A DNA stretch of 64,000 nt, taken from the NCBI RefSeq assembly GCF_030813795.1, contig NZ_JAUSUX010000006.1, positions 62,001 through 126,000 of the forward strand. The letters are read 5' to 3'. Within the stretch, counting starts at the first letter, position 1. Each line of letters starts with the position of its first letter. Positions 27,895 to 36,833 of the stretch are shown here, one piece after another. The DNA comes from Desulfofundulus luciae (GTDB taxonomy: Bacteria > Bacillota > Desulfotomaculia > Desulfotomaculales > Desulfovirgulaceae). The position numbers were made by a program, and so were the translations under genes. The notes under the pieces were generated by a model. That model made no database searches and had not been told where the DNA came from. It worked only from the letters and a program-made list of their open reading frames with translations.

Positions 27895-27963
27895 CGGTTT
27901 TATAAATTTATTTATATATCCGGAATTTTTGGGCCATTTTGTCCGTTCAATCACGCAAATTAT

Positions 27964-28671
27964 TCATCTCCCGGCCTCACAGGCGAAATACTGGGTTAAA
28001 CGACTGAGCGCCCGCTTCTCAATGCGGGAAACGTAAGAACGGGAGATGCCCAGGCGCCGGGCGATTTCCCTCTGGGTGCGGCGGGCACCGTCCTTCAAAC
28101 CGAAACGCAATACCAGCACCTTGCGTTCCTGGGGTGACAACTGCTCCAGTTGCTTCCACAGGCGGTCCTGCTCCATCTGGCCGGCCACGATATCACTGAC
28201 AACTTCCGGATCGGTCCCCAGGACATCGATAAAACTAATCTCATTGCCTTCTTTATCCACGCCAATGGGATCATAAAGGGAAAGCTCTGCCCGGATTTTT
28301 TTGCGAGCCCGCAAATGCATGAGGATTTCATTTTCAATGCAACGGGAGGCATAGGTGGCCAGGCGGGTAGCCTTTTCGGGATTGTAGGTATCCACGGCCT
28401 TGATTAAACCAATGGTACCTATGGAAATCAGGTCGTCAAAATCTTCACCGGTGTGATCGAACTTCTTGATGATGTGGGCTACCAGGCGCAAGTTGCGCTC
28501 AATGAGCACCCGCCGGGCCGACTCATCCCCGGCCAGCATTTTTTCCAGGTATAGGGCTTCCTCCTCCTCGCTCAAAGGTTTGGGAAAGCTGTTCCCGGCC
28601 ACATGGCAGATCAGGATCACCAGACCGTTAAGCATCGACAATACTGCCAGCGCCAACAGACCAGGCCCCAT
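27964..28671 (-). CDS. sigK: Sporulation sigma factor SigK
   Basis: 235 aa. A hydrophobic N-terminal pro-sequence (LLALAVLSMLNGLVILICHV) is followed by sigma-70 region 2 (FDDLISIGTIGLIKAVDTYN, ATYASRCIENEILMHLR) and region 4 with RRTQREIARRLGISRSYVSRIE. This matches pro-sigma-K, the late mother-cell sigma factor activated by SpoIVFB-type proteolysis. The gene is continuous, with no skin-type insertion. GGGGGAGGG precedes the ATG. It demonstrates that the host lineage makes endospores. Confidence 0.95.
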   Translation of the reverse strand: MGPGLLALAVLSMLNGLVILICHVAGNSFPKPLSEEEEALYLEKMLAGDESARRVLIERNLRLVAHIIKKFDHTGEDFDDLISIGTIGLIKAVDTYNPEKATRLATYASRCIENEILMHLRARKKIRAELSLYDPIGVDKEGNEISFIDVLGTDPEVVSDIVAGQMEQDRLWKQLEQLSPQERKVLVLRFGLKDGARRTQREIARRLGISRSYVSRIEKRALSRLTQYFACEAGR

Positions 28672-28701
28672 GGTATCCCTCCCCCAAAAGAGTAGGCTAT
28701 A

Positions 28702-28728
28702 TATTTTATGGGGCCAAAAAAGAAAAGG
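28702..28728 (-). promoter_or_regulatory. Possible SigE/SigK-type promoter of sigK
   Basis: On the minus strand, CATAAAATA (28702-28710) fits the mother-cell -10 consensus CATAnnnTA, with a GCACC-type -35 about 16-18 bp upstream. It lies about 30-40 bp before the sigK ATG. Short motif, so tentative. Confidence 0.4.
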
Positions 28729-28757
28729 TGCCTGGCCTTGAGGGCAATCTCTCAGTT

Positions 28758-28783
28758 ATAAAAAAGAGCGGGCAAAACCGCTC
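28758..28783 (-). terminator. Terminator of the uxaBA operon
   Basis: On the minus strand, GAGCGG-TTTTGC-CCGCTC followed by TTTTTTATAA, 74 bp after the uxaA stop. Confidence 0.88.
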
Positions 28784-28856
28784 GGTACAGATCCACCGGG
28801 GAAACCAACTTTTCGTGCTAAACTCCCAGTAGAGCCCTTACTAAAATATCCTAGAA

Positions 28857-30368
28857 CTACAGAGTCACTCCCTGCTTGAAAATGGCAATCTCCCGGAAAT
28901 TGTTAATTTCGTTCCGAGTCTTGCGTCCGGAGGCCACTTCCAGGATATACTGCCACAATTCCCGGGCCAGGTCCGGCAGGGTAGAGCCGGTTAACAGGCA
29001 GCCGGCGTCAAAGTCAATCCAGTTCTTTTTGCGGGTGTAAAGGCTTGAATTGGAAGAGATCTTAACCGTGGGCACCGGGCAACCCAGGGGAGTGCCCCGG
29101 CCTGTGGTAAAAAGCACCAGGTGGGCGCCCGCCGCAGCCAGGGCAGTAGTAGCCACCAGGTCGTTGCCCGGGCCTTCCAGGATATTGAGTCCGGCTCTGG
29201 TTGCCTGCTCCCCGTAGCGCAAGACATCCACCACCGCACCCTGGCCGCCTTTTTGGGTGCAGCCGAGGGATTTTTCTTCCAGGGTGGTAATTCCCCCCGC
29301 CTTGTTACCGGGGGAAGGGTTTTCGTAAACCACCTGCCCGTGATTCAAAAAGTATGCTTTGAAACCATTAATCAGTTCAACCAAACGTTGAAAGACATCC
29401 TGATTGATGGCCCGGTTCATTAAAATTGTCTCGGCGCCAAACATCTCCGGGACCTCGGTAAGGATGGAAGTACCTCCCTGGGCCAGCAGAATGTCAGAGA
29501 GCATTCCTACCAGCGGGTTGGCGGTTATGCCGGAAAAGGCATCAGAACCGCCGCATTTGAGGCCGATCTTCAGCCGGGAGGCGGGAACCGGCTGCCGGCG
29601 AAAACCGGCAGCATACCTGGCCAGGCGCTCCAGGAGTTCCAAGCCGGTTGTAATTTCATCCTCCACTTCCTGGGCAGTAAGAAATAGTATTCGCCGGGGA
29701 TCATATTCGCCCAGCACACCCCGGAACTGGTTGATCTGGTTATTTTCACATCCCAGCCCCAGTACCAGTACCCCGGCGGCATTAGGGTGGCGGGCCAGTC
29801 CGGCCAGGATTTTTTGGGTGTTGACATGATCTTCTCCCAGTTGGGAACAGCCATAGGGGTGGGGGAAATGGTAAATCCCTTCCACCCCGGGCATGCGGAT
29901 CCATTCCCGGGCTTTTCTGGCCAGGAGTTCGGCCACTTTGTTTACACAACCTACGGTATTGATAATCCAGATTTCGTTCCGTATCCCGACACTACCGTCG
30001 GAGCGCACAAATCCCTGGAAGTGATCCTTTTCCTCCGGCACAGGTAGAGGTTTTATTTCTAGAGGCTGGTAGCTATAGCTTAAGGTCCCTTCCAGGCTCG
30101 TTTTCAGGTTGTGGGCATGCACATGATCACCGGGAAGGATTTTTGCGGTAGCCACACCGATGGGATAACCGTATTTGACCACCGTTTCCCCGGGGTTCAG
30201 CTCTGCCAGAGCCAGCTTATGCCCTGCGGGAATATCCTGCCGGATGGTAATACTCTTGTCCTCCAGGGTTATGATTTCACCTGCGGCCAGATCCCGCAAG
30301 GCCACGGCCACATTGTCGTCGGGTTTTATTCTTATTACAGACATAACACCCATAACGCCCTGCCTCAT
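28857..30368 (-). CDS. uxaA: Altronate dehydratase
   Basis: 503 aa. The N-terminal SAF-like domain (VIRIKPDDNVAVALRDLAAG) and C-terminal GD_AH catalytic region (GFVRSDGSVGIRNEIWIINTVGC, GVLVLGLGCENNQ, IGLKCGGSDAFSGITANP) are both complete. Dehydrates D-altronate to 2-keto-3-deoxygluconate (KDG) using an iron or manganese centre. ATG 30368 overlaps the uxaB stop by 4 nt (ATGA); in-frame ATGs at residues 6 and 9 are alternatives. Within this locus it feeds KDG to the kinase and aldolase at 43.5-45.4 kb. Confidence 0.94.
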   Translation of the reverse strand: MRQGVMGVMSVIRIKPDDNVAVALRDLAAGEIITLEDKSITIRQDIPAGHKLALAELNPGETVVKYGYPIGVATAKILPGDHVHAHNLKTSLEGTLSYSYQPLEIKPLPVPEEKDHFQGFVRSDGSVGIRNEIWIINTVGCVNKVAELLARKAREWIRMPGVEGIYHFPHPYGCSQLGEDHVNTQKILAGLARHPNAAGVLVLGLGCENNQINQFRGVLGEYDPRRILFLTAQEVEDEITTGLELLERLARYAAGFRRQPVPASRLKIGLKCGGSDAFSGITANPLVGMLSDILLAQGGTSILTEVPEMFGAETILMNRAINQDVFQRLVELINGFKAYFLNHGQVVYENPSPGNKAGGITTLEEKSLGCTQKGGQGAVVDVLRYGEQATRAGLNILEGPGNDLVATTALAAAGAHLVLFTTGRGTPLGCPVPTVKISSNSSLYTRKKNWIDFDAGCLLTGSTLPDLARELWQYILEVASGRKTRNEINNFREIAIFKQGVTL

Positions 30369-31885
30369 TTCGCCAGCAACTGCTTTACACTTGCCGCCAT
30401 GCCCTGCTCTACAATGTTCTCCAGAGAACGCGCAACCCGTTCATATAGGCCTGGTATTTCATTTAAATCCATACCCCACAGGGACCGGTTGGCCAGGACA
30501 TTGCGCACCAGCCTATCTATGCTACCGGTTACGCCGTCAAAATTTGCCCACTGTTGCTGGAAGAACAGAAGGGATTCCCGGTCGTCCCGCAGCCGGTAGG
30601 TCCCCTTGTCCCGGCGACCCACCAGCATACCATCCTCAATTGTTTCCCCCCGGTAAAAGGCAATTAAAGCCGCTAAAGAAAAGGACAGCAATGGTGGAGC
30701 AATCCCCCGGATGCGGGCATATTCGATAACGGAAGGAAGCACCCGGGTTTTAAATTTAGATGTGGAATTCAAAGCAATATCGATCCAGTAATGTTTGATG
30801 AAGGGGTTCTGGAAACGCTCCAGCACACTTTGGGCAAAATCGTTGATTTCCCGGGCGTCCATATGCAATGTGGGCAAGATTTCTTCAAAAATACCCCGGC
30901 GCACATAGGTGCCGACGAGTTCATCTTCCACGGCTTCCCTGACCGTATCGAGTCCGCATAAATAGGCTACAGGAACGGTCATGGTGTGGGCACCGTTTAA
31001 AACACGCACCTTGCGGGTGCGGTAGGGGGTCATGTCCGGCACCCACTTGACGTTCAAACCAACCTTATGGAAAGGCAGTTCTTCACTGAACCGGGTATCA
31101 CCTTCAATTACCCACAGGTGAAAAATTTCACCAGTATTAAGAAGGGCATCCTCGTAGCCCAGGTAGGCGCTGATTTCATCTATCTGGTCCCGGGGATAAC
31201 CGGTGACAATGCGGTCGACCAGAGAATTAAGGAAGGAGTTATGTTTTTCCACCCACTCGACGAACTCAGCGGGCAAATTCCATTCCCGGGCTAATTGCAG
31301 GACGATACTCTTCAGGTTATCCCCGTTCCGGTCAATTAGCTCGCAGGGAATGATCATCATACCCATGGCGGGATCCGGGCCGAACTTCCGGAAACGACGG
31401 TAAAGATAAGCCGTAAGCTTGCCGGGATAGGAGGAAAGGGGAACACCCTCCCGGTATTCTTCCGGCACATAGGCGATACCCGCCTCGGTGGTATTGGAAA
31501 TGACATAGCGGATTTCCGGCTTTTCCGCACAGGCTAGAAAACCTTCCCAGTCTTCATAAGGGTTAATACCCCGGCTGATGGAAGAGATCACTTCCTTTTT
31601 TTCCACTACCTGACCATGTTGGATTCCCCGTAGAAACAAAGTATAAAGGCCGTCCTGCTGGTTCAACTGGGGTACCAAACCGGAAGGTAGGGGCTGCACC
31701 ACCACCACCCGGCCGTTAAAAAGACCCTGTTTGTTTGCTTGATGCACCATCCAGTCCACAAAAGCCCGTAAAAAGTTCCCTTCCCCAAACTGGATAATCC
31801 GCTCGGGAAGAATTGGTAACCGTGTAACCTGTACGTCCTTCGGAAAAGCAAAATCTGATTCCAGGAGCTTCCTGTTTAATTTCAA
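30365..31885 (-). CDS. uxaB: Tagaturonate reductase (altronate oxidoreductase)
   Basis: 506 aa, a member of the mannitol dehydrogenase/UxaB family: nucleotide-binding IIQFGEGNFLRAFVDWMV, then RYVISNTTEAGIAYVPEE, and catalytic RKVRVLNGAHTMTVPVAYLCG with the conserved Lys/Asn/His set. Reduces D-tagaturonate to D-altronate with NADH. The start is TTG 31885 with GGAG about 4-9 nt upstream. First gene of uxaBA, divergent from the LacI/transporter operon across a shared operator region. No uxaC (uronate isomerase) is nearby, which argues against a simple galacturonate pathway. Confidence 0.93.
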   Translation of the reverse strand: MKLNRKLLESDFAFPKDVQVTRLPILPERIIQFGEGNFLRAFVDWMVHQANKQGLFNGRVVVVQPLPSGLVPQLNQQDGLYTLFLRGIQHGQVVEKKEVISSISRGINPYEDWEGFLACAEKPEIRYVISNTTEAGIAYVPEEYREGVPLSSYPGKLTAYLYRRFRKFGPDPAMGMMIIPCELIDRNGDNLKSIVLQLAREWNLPAEFVEWVEKHNSFLNSLVDRIVTGYPRDQIDEISAYLGYEDALLNTGEIFHLWVIEGDTRFSEELPFHKVGLNVKWVPDMTPYRTRKVRVLNGAHTMTVPVAYLCGLDTVREAVEDELVGTYVRRGIFEEILPTLHMDAREINDFAQSVLERFQNPFIKHYWIDIALNSTSKFKTRVLPSVIEYARIRGIAPPLLSFSLAALIAFYRGETIEDGMLVGRRDKGTYRLRDDRESLLFFQQQWANFDGVTGSIDRLVRNVLANRSLWGMDLNEIPGLYERVARSLENIVEQGMAASVKQLLAK

Positions 31886-31926
31886 ATCTCCAACCCCCTG
31901 CCTGTTTTAATCTCCAGGTTTGTCTC

Positions 31927-31955
31927 ATTTTAATTTAAAAATTTTTTTGTCGCAA
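31927..31955 (-). promoter_or_regulatory. Promoter of uxaBA
   Basis: On the minus strand, TTGCGA (31950-31955), 17-bp spacer, TAAAAT (31927-31932), about 40 bp before the uxaB start and downstream of the operator cluster. Confidence 0.55.
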
Positions 31956-32003
31956 CAAGCAGGAAAGGGGGAAAAAAGGTCGAATTAACAATTATCAGAT
32001 TCC

Positions 32004-32059
32004 TGTAAGCGCTTTCATCCGAAAGCGTTTATTAACGGTCAGTTATGTAAGCGCTTACA
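32004..32059. promoter_or_regulatory. LacI-type operator cluster (AAGCGCTT type)
   Basis: TGTAAGCGCTTTCA (32004-32017), a degenerate GAAAGCGTTTAT (32021-32032) and the perfect 14-bp palindrome TGTAAGCGCTTACA (32046-32059). The sites lie between divergent uxaB and the LacI-family gene, 28-84 bp before the latter, so one regulator can control both directions. Confidence 0.82.
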
Positions 32060-32087
32060 AATGTGGGACACCGGGAGGTGATTACTC

Positions 32088-33107
32088 CTGACCACCATCT
32101 ACGATATAGCCAAAGCAGCGGGGGTTTCCATTGCCACCGTTTCCCGGGTACTCAATAACCCCAACATGGTTTCCGAAAAAACCCGCCGCCGCGTAGAAGC
32201 AGTTATGAAAGAGCTAAATTACTCCCCTAACATTGTGGCCGCAGCTTTATCGAGTAAACGCACTTATAGCATTGGCCTGTTACTTCCTGATATTACTAAC
32301 CCATTTTTCGCTGAAATTGCGCGGGGAGCGGAGGATGAGGGAAACCGGCACGGTTTTAATGTTATCATTTGCAACACGGATAATCAGTTAGAAAAAGAAA
32401 AAAACTACGTGAGTTTACTGTTACAGAAACAGGTAGACGGTTTAATCTTTGCCACTGCCGAAACAGACCACCAGGTCATACGCGAGGTACACGCCAAAAA
32501 TCTTCCTCTGGTGCTCATTGCCCGGGAAATGAGGGACCTGGTACTGGACGCCGTATTAGTAGACAACCGCACAGGAGCCTACCTGGCCACCAGACACCTC
32601 CTGGACCTGGGACACCGGTACATTGCTATGGTAAGCGAACCTCTTACCATTACTTCCAGTATAGAACGGCTGGAAGGTTACCAGCAGGCACTGGAAGAAG
32701 CCGGCCTGGCTATACAGGAGAAACTCCTTTTTCAGGCGCCATCCACCCTGGCCTGGGGAATAGAAGCAGGCCACCGGTTGATGGAATTATCCCCCCCGCC
32801 CACGGCAGTCTTTGCCGGCAACGACGTGCTGGCTATAGGGGTAATCAAAGGTATCCGGGAAAAAGGGGGGAAGGTACCCGAAGATGTTTCGGTGGTGGGC
32901 TTTGATAACACCATCCTGGCGGAAGTGAGCGACCCGCCACTGACTACGGTGGCACAGCCCATCTATGAAATGGGGATTCTGGCTACCAGAAAGCTAATCA
33001 ACCGCCTGCAAAGTAAGACCGGCTCCCGGGTTGAGCGCACGGTACTGCAGGCAGAGCTGGTTGTTAGAAAATCAACGCAGCCCCCAAAGTGCAACAATTA
33101 TCCTTAA
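32088..33107 (+). CDS. LacI-family transcriptional regulator (apparent CTG start)
   Basis: The DNA-binding helix-turn-helix (TTIYDIAKAAGVSIATVSRV) begins immediately after CTG 32088. That codon lies 7 nt after GGGAGGTG; an in-frame TGA at 32079 excludes any start further upstream. The first ATG (32166) would remove the recognition helix. So the natural start is a CTG, giving 339 aa. The periplasmic-binding-like ligand domain ([21 protein letters not shown] to VGFDNTILAEVSDPPL) is intact. It should bind the AAGCGCTT sites just upstream and control uxaBA and the transporter operon it heads. The inducer is probably inositol or a pathway intermediate (inference). Confidence 0.85.
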   Translation: MTTIYDIAKAAGVSIATVSRVLNNPNMVSEKTRRRVEAVMKELNYSPNIVAAALSSKRTYSIGLLLPDITNPFFAEIARGAEDEGNRHGFNVIICNTDNQLEKEKNYVSLLLQKQVDGLIFATAETDHQVIREVHAKNLPLVLIAREMRDLVLDAVLVDNRTGAYLATRHLLDLGHRYIAMVSEPLTITSSIERLEGYQQALEEAGLAIQEKLLFQAPSTLAWGIEAGHRLMELSPPPTAVFAGNDVLAIGVIKGIREKGGKVPEDVSVVGFDNTILAEVSDPPLTTVAQPIYEMGILATRKLINRLQSKTGSRVERTVLQAELVVRKSTQPPKCNNYP

Positions 33108-33138
33108 GCATTGTTTTAGCGAGAAGGAGGTATGGGTA

Positions 33139-34653
33139 GTGTCGGAAAAAGGCCCGCTATTAAATCCGTTATTAAAATTAAAAGGGATTTGCAAACGATT
33201 CCCTGGAGTGCAGGCCCTTGACAACGTGGACTTAGAAGTACATACCGGGGAGGTCCACGGCCTGCTAGGGGAAAACGGTGCAGGTAAGTCAACGTTAATT
33301 AAGATTCTTACCGGTGCCCATCCCGCCGACGAAGGGGAAATGTATTTCCTGGGCCAAAAGGTGGAACACCTTACTCCCAAAAAGGCAAGGGACATGGGGA
33401 TCGCCTGTATCTACCAGGAGCTTAATTTAGTACCCCACTTGAGTGTGGCTGAAAATATCTTTCTAGGCCGGGAGCCATGTGTTAACAAAAAGCTGGGCCT
33501 TATTGATCGAACATACATGCACCAGCGTTCAAGGCAATTGCTACAGGAACTGGGGCTGGATATCGACCCCGGTACCAAAGTGGGAAACCTGGGTATAGGC
33601 AAACAACAAATGGTGGAAATTGCCCGGGCCTTATCCGTGAACGCGAAACTTATTATCATGGACGAACCCACTTCCAGCTTAAGCGAACGGGAAGTGGAAG
33701 AACTGTTAAATATCGTCCTGCAACTGAAATCCCGTGGCGTAGCGGTCATCTATATCTCCCACCGCCTCGAGGAAATTAAACGTATCTGCGACCGGATCAC
33801 CGTACTGCGGGACGGCCAGAAAGTGGCCACCCGAGAGGCGGCAGACGTTAGCATTGAAGAAATAATCCGCCTGATGGTGGGGCGTGATTTAAGCGAACAA
33901 TTTCCCAAAATACAGATTGCCCGGGGAAAAGAGGCCCTGGCAGTGGAAAATTTAACCCGCCGGGGGGTGTTGCACAACATTTCTTTTAAGGCATACCAGG
34001 GGGAAGTACTGGGCATTGCCGGTTTGGTTGGTTCTGGACGCACCGAGCTGGTACGGGCCATTTTTGGCGCCGATCCCGTGGATGGAGGCACAATCCGGGT
34101 ATTCGGAAAGCCGGTAACGATTCGCTCACCCCGAGACGCCATCAATGCAGGAATTGCTCTGCTAACCGAGGACCGCAAGGGGCAGGGCCTGATCCTTATT
34201 CAAGACATTACTTTCAATACCACCCTGGTTAGCCTGGGCCGTTTTGCCCGGGGAGGAATCCTCAATGTCCGAGCAGCCAGGGAAGCAACAGGGAAACTGG
34301 TCAGGGAGCTTAAGGTACGACCGCCGCACATCAACCAGGTAGTGGGGCAATTGAGCGGCGGCAACCAGCAGAAAGTGGTTATCGGCAAGTGGCTTTGTTC
34401 CCGAGCCAGGATCTTTATCTTTGACGAACCCACCAGGGGAATCGACGTGGGTGCAAAAGTGGAGGTTTATAACTTAATCAACCAGCTGGTTTCTTCAGGG
34501 GCGGCGGTAATTATGGTTTCCTCCGAACTGCCCGAAGTGCTGGGAATGAGTGACCGCATCCTGGTCATGCACGAAGGACGCATCACCGCGGAATTTGACC
34601 GTAGCGAAGCAAACCAGGAGAAAATCATGCATGCCGCTACCGGCGGTTGCTAA
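33139..34653 (+). CDS. CUT2 sugar ABC transporter, ATP-binding protein
   Basis: 504 aa from GTG 33139, 8 nt behind AGAAGGAGG; an upstream in-frame ATG overlaps the LacI gene and has no such site. Two ABC domains, as in RbsA/MglA. The first has Walker A GENGAGKSTLIK and Walker B LIIMDEPTSSLSE. The second has the usual degenerate Walker A GLVGSGRTELVRAIF, signature LSGGNQQKVVIGKWL and FDEPTRGIDVG. Energises import with the permease and binding protein downstream. The family carries ribose, xylose, galactose or inositol; the surrounding genes suggest inositol. Confidence 0.94.
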   Translation: MSEKGPLLNPLLKLKGICKRFPGVQALDNVDLEVHTGEVHGLLGENGAGKSTLIKILTGAHPADEGEMYFLGQKVEHLTPKKARDMGIACIYQELNLVPHLSVAENIFLGREPCVNKKLGLIDRTYMHQRSRQLLQELGLDIDPGTKVGNLGIGKQQMVEIARALSVNAKLIIMDEPTSSLSEREVEELLNIVLQLKSRGVAVIYISHRLEEIKRICDRITVLRDGQKVATREAADVSIEEIIRLMVGRDLSEQFPKIQIARGKEALAVENLTRRGVLHNISFKAYQGEVLGIAGLVGSGRTELVRAIFGADPVDGGTIRVFGKPVTIRSPRDAINAGIALLTEDRKGQGLILIQDITFNTTLVSLGRFARGGILNVRAAREATGKLVRELKVRPPHINQVVGQLSGGNQQKVVIGKWLCSRARIFIFDEPTRGIDVGAKVEVYNLINQLVSSGAAVIMVSSELPEVLGMSDRILVMHEGRITAEFDRSEANQEKIMHAATGGC

Positions 34654-34675
34654 AAAAGTTAAAGGAGGGTTAACC

Positions 34676-35683
34676 TTGAGCAAGCTGGCCTGCGGGGTAA
34701 TAGGGTTGGGACGCTTGGGTTTCAAACATGCAGAAACGATAGCCGGACGGCTTGCCAATGCTAAACTGGTAGCCGTAGCGGATCCCTTAAAGGACAACCG
34801 GGAAAGATTCCTGGACCGGTTTAACCAGGTAAAGGCCTATGCCGACTACCATGACCTGCTTAATGACCGGGATGTCAATGCCGTTATCATCGCCACTCCC
34901 ACCAGCACCCACGCCAGAATTGTTGTCGAAGCAATGGAAGCGGGAAAGGCGGTCTTTTGCGAAAAACCTCTCTCACTGGATATAGATGAAGCAAACTGGG
35001 TGGTCCAGGAAACGGAAAAACGCGGCGCTTTTGTCCAGGTGGGCTTTATGAGGCGCTTTGACCGGGGTTATGTCGCGGCCAAGGAAAAGTTATTGTCCGG
35101 TGAGATGGGACAGCCCGTTTTCATTCACTGTATCGGCCGCGATCCCTGTGCGCCGCCCCTGGAATTTGCCAGGGATAGCGGCGGGCTTTTCCTGGACATG
35201 TGTATCCACGACATTGATCTGGCCCGGTGGCTCATGGACAGCGAAGTTACCCGGGTCTACGCCCAGGGTGGTATATTGATGTATCCGGAACTAAAGGAAA
35301 TTGGCGACATTGATCACGCCAACATCCTGGTTACTTTTGCCAATGGCACCCTGGGAAGCCTGGAAGGCAGCCGCAATGCCCGCTACGGGTATGATGTACG
35401 CACGGAAATAATCTGTACCAGAGGAGCACTCTTTGTTGGGCAGTTGCAACATACACCATGCCTGATTTTAAACAAAGCCGGCGTCACCCACGATGTGGTG
35501 CCCTGGTTTGCCCAGCGCTTCGACCAGGCTTATCTCGACGAGCTTTCCAACTTTGTGCAAAATGTGCTGGAAAACCGGGAACCTTCCATTACGGTTCAGG
35601 ACGGTTTAATGGCAGTGAAAATTGCCGTGGCGGTACAAAAATCCTTTATATCCGGTCAGGCTGTAACACTTGATCAGGTCTAA
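34676..35683 (+). CDS. iolG: Gfo/Idh/MocA dehydrogenase, probable inositol 2-dehydrogenase
   Basis: 335 aa from TTG 34676, 6 nt after AAAGGAGGG. The Rossmann domain is CGVIGLGRLGFKHAETIAG. VFCEKPLSLD holds the catalytic Lys, and LFLDMCIHDIDLARWLM the catalytic Asp/His pair of inositol dehydrogenases. It is embedded between the ATPase and permease genes of a sugar transporter and near iolM/iolN/iolO-like genes. I infer the first step of the Thermotoga-type route, myo-inositol to scyllo-inosose with NAD. Other polyols are possible because substrate specificity in this family is hard to read from sequence. Confidence 0.8.
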   Translation: MSKLACGVIGLGRLGFKHAETIAGRLANAKLVAVADPLKDNRERFLDRFNQVKAYADYHDLLNDRDVNAVIIATPTSTHARIVVEAMEAGKAVFCEKPLSLDIDEANWVVQETEKRGAFVQVGFMRRFDRGYVAAKEKLLSGEMGQPVFIHCIGRDPCAPPLEFARDSGGLFLDMCIHDIDLARWLMDSEVTRVYAQGGILMYPELKEIGDIDHANILVTFANGTLGSLEGSRNARYGYDVRTEIICTRGALFVGQLQHTPCLILNKAGVTHDVVPWFAQRFDQAYLDELSNFVQNVLENREPSITVQDGLMAVKIAVAVQKSFISGQAVTLDQV

Positions 35684-35707
35684 AACAGTAAGGGAGGACA
35701 AGCAAAG

Positions 35708-36706
35708 ATGAACTGTGCAACGGAAACCGTACCGGCAAAAAATAAGTCCCTTTTTTCGAAGGAGACACTTTACAACCTTGGAGCCTTGCTGGGCCTGGTG
35801 TTGCTCTGCATAGTACTTTCCATCCTTTCTCCTAAGTTTCTTACTTTAGATAACTTGATGAATATTGCCGGACAAGCTTCAATTAACGCGATTATTGCTG
35901 TAGGTATGTTTTTGGCAATTCTAACGGCCGGCATTGACCTTTCCGTGGGCTCCATTTTGGCCCTCTCCACCATGGTTATGGGCGTGCTTAATGTCAATCT
36001 CGGTTTGAACCCCATACTTTCCATCCTGGCCTGTCTTACCCTGGGAGCTCTTCTTGGGTTAACCAACGGGATACTTTTAACCAGGTTGAATCTTCCTCAC
36101 CCTTTTATTTCCACCCTGGGCACCATGAACATGGCCAGGGGCCTGGCCCTGGTCATTACGGGCGCCGCACCGGTCAGCGGTTTCCCCGAGTCCATTCAGT
36201 TTTTGGGCGCTGCTTTCGCCGGTCCCATACCCGTAAGCTTCATTTTAGTGGCTGTTCTTTATACCGGCATGTATTTCTTCCTCAACCGGACCACCATCGG
36301 ACGCTACATTTACGCCGTGGGCGGCAACCCTGAAGCCAGCCGTCTAAGCGGTATAGATGTAAAAAAGATCCTCAACCTGGTTTATACCATCAGCGGCTTT
36401 ACCGCCGCCCTGGCCGGTTTGGTCCTGGTGGGACGGGTTAACTCGGCATACCCGCTCGCCGGTCTCGGATATGAGCTGGACGCCATTGCCGCGGTAATCA
36501 TTGGCGGTGCAAGCTTCTTTGGCGGCATCGGCACCATTGGCGGCACTTTAATTGGCGCCATCCTGATTGCCGTGCTAAGGAACGGATTAAACCTGCTCAA
36601 CGTTTCGGCTGACTGGCAAACTTTCGTTATCGGCGCGGTGATCATTGCCGCTGTATATGTAGATATACTGCGCCAGCGGGCAGCCAAAAAGAAAGCACTA
36701 AGCTAA
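35708..36706 (+). CDS. CUT2 sugar ABC transporter permease
   Basis: 332 aa, ATG behind GGGAGGAC. RbsC/BPD_transp_2 family: about eight to ten hydrophobic helices, with AILTAGIDLSVGSILALSTMV, SRLSGIDVKKILNLVYTISG (cytoplasmic coupling loop) and AVIIGGASFFGGIGTIGGTL. It forms the membrane channel for the ATPase at 33139 and the lipoprotein receptor at 36834. Gene order ATPase - dehydrogenase - permease - receptor is unusual in having an enzyme inside the transporter operon. Confidence 0.93.
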   Translation: MNCATETVPAKNKSLFSKETLYNLGALLGLVLLCIVLSILSPKFLTLDNLMNIAGQASINAIIAVGMFLAILTAGIDLSVGSILALSTMVMGVLNVNLGLNPILSILACLTLGALLGLTNGILLTRLNLPHPFISTLGTMNMARGLALVITGAAPVSGFPESIQFLGAAFAGPIPVSFILVAVLYTGMYFFLNRTTIGRYIYAVGGNPEASRLSGIDVKKILNLVYTISGFTAALAGLVLVGRVNSAYPLAGLGYELDAIAAVIIGGASFFGGIGTIGGTLIGAILIAVLRNGLNLLNVSADWQTFVIGAVIIAAVYVDILRQRAAKKKALS

Positions 36707-36741
36707 AGTTTTTATCTCAACAAGATTAAAGGAGGTGGGCT

Positions 36742-36812
36742 ATGGGAGAAGTGTTGCTATGATCAGTGGGTATGCAGAAGGGACAGTGTCCGCAATTCAG
36801 TGGCTACTTTAA
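36742..36812 (+). other. Tandem mini-ORFs between permease and binding-protein genes
   Basis: AAAGGAGGTGGGCT precedes ATG GGA GAA GTG TTG CTA TGA (36742-36762, six codons). The last A of CTA starts a second ATG (36759) for 17 codons (MISGYAEGTVSAIQWLL), ending at 36812. The ribosome site is stronger than that of the next gene. This may be a leader or coupling peptide, or the decayed end of a lost gene. No homology is claimed. Confidence 0.35.
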
Positions 36813-36833
36813 TTAAAAAAAGGAGTGACCAGC

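Noticed and set aside
27964-28671. Skin-type element in sigK
   Set aside because: The sigK frame is continuous from start to stop, with both conserved regions in phase.
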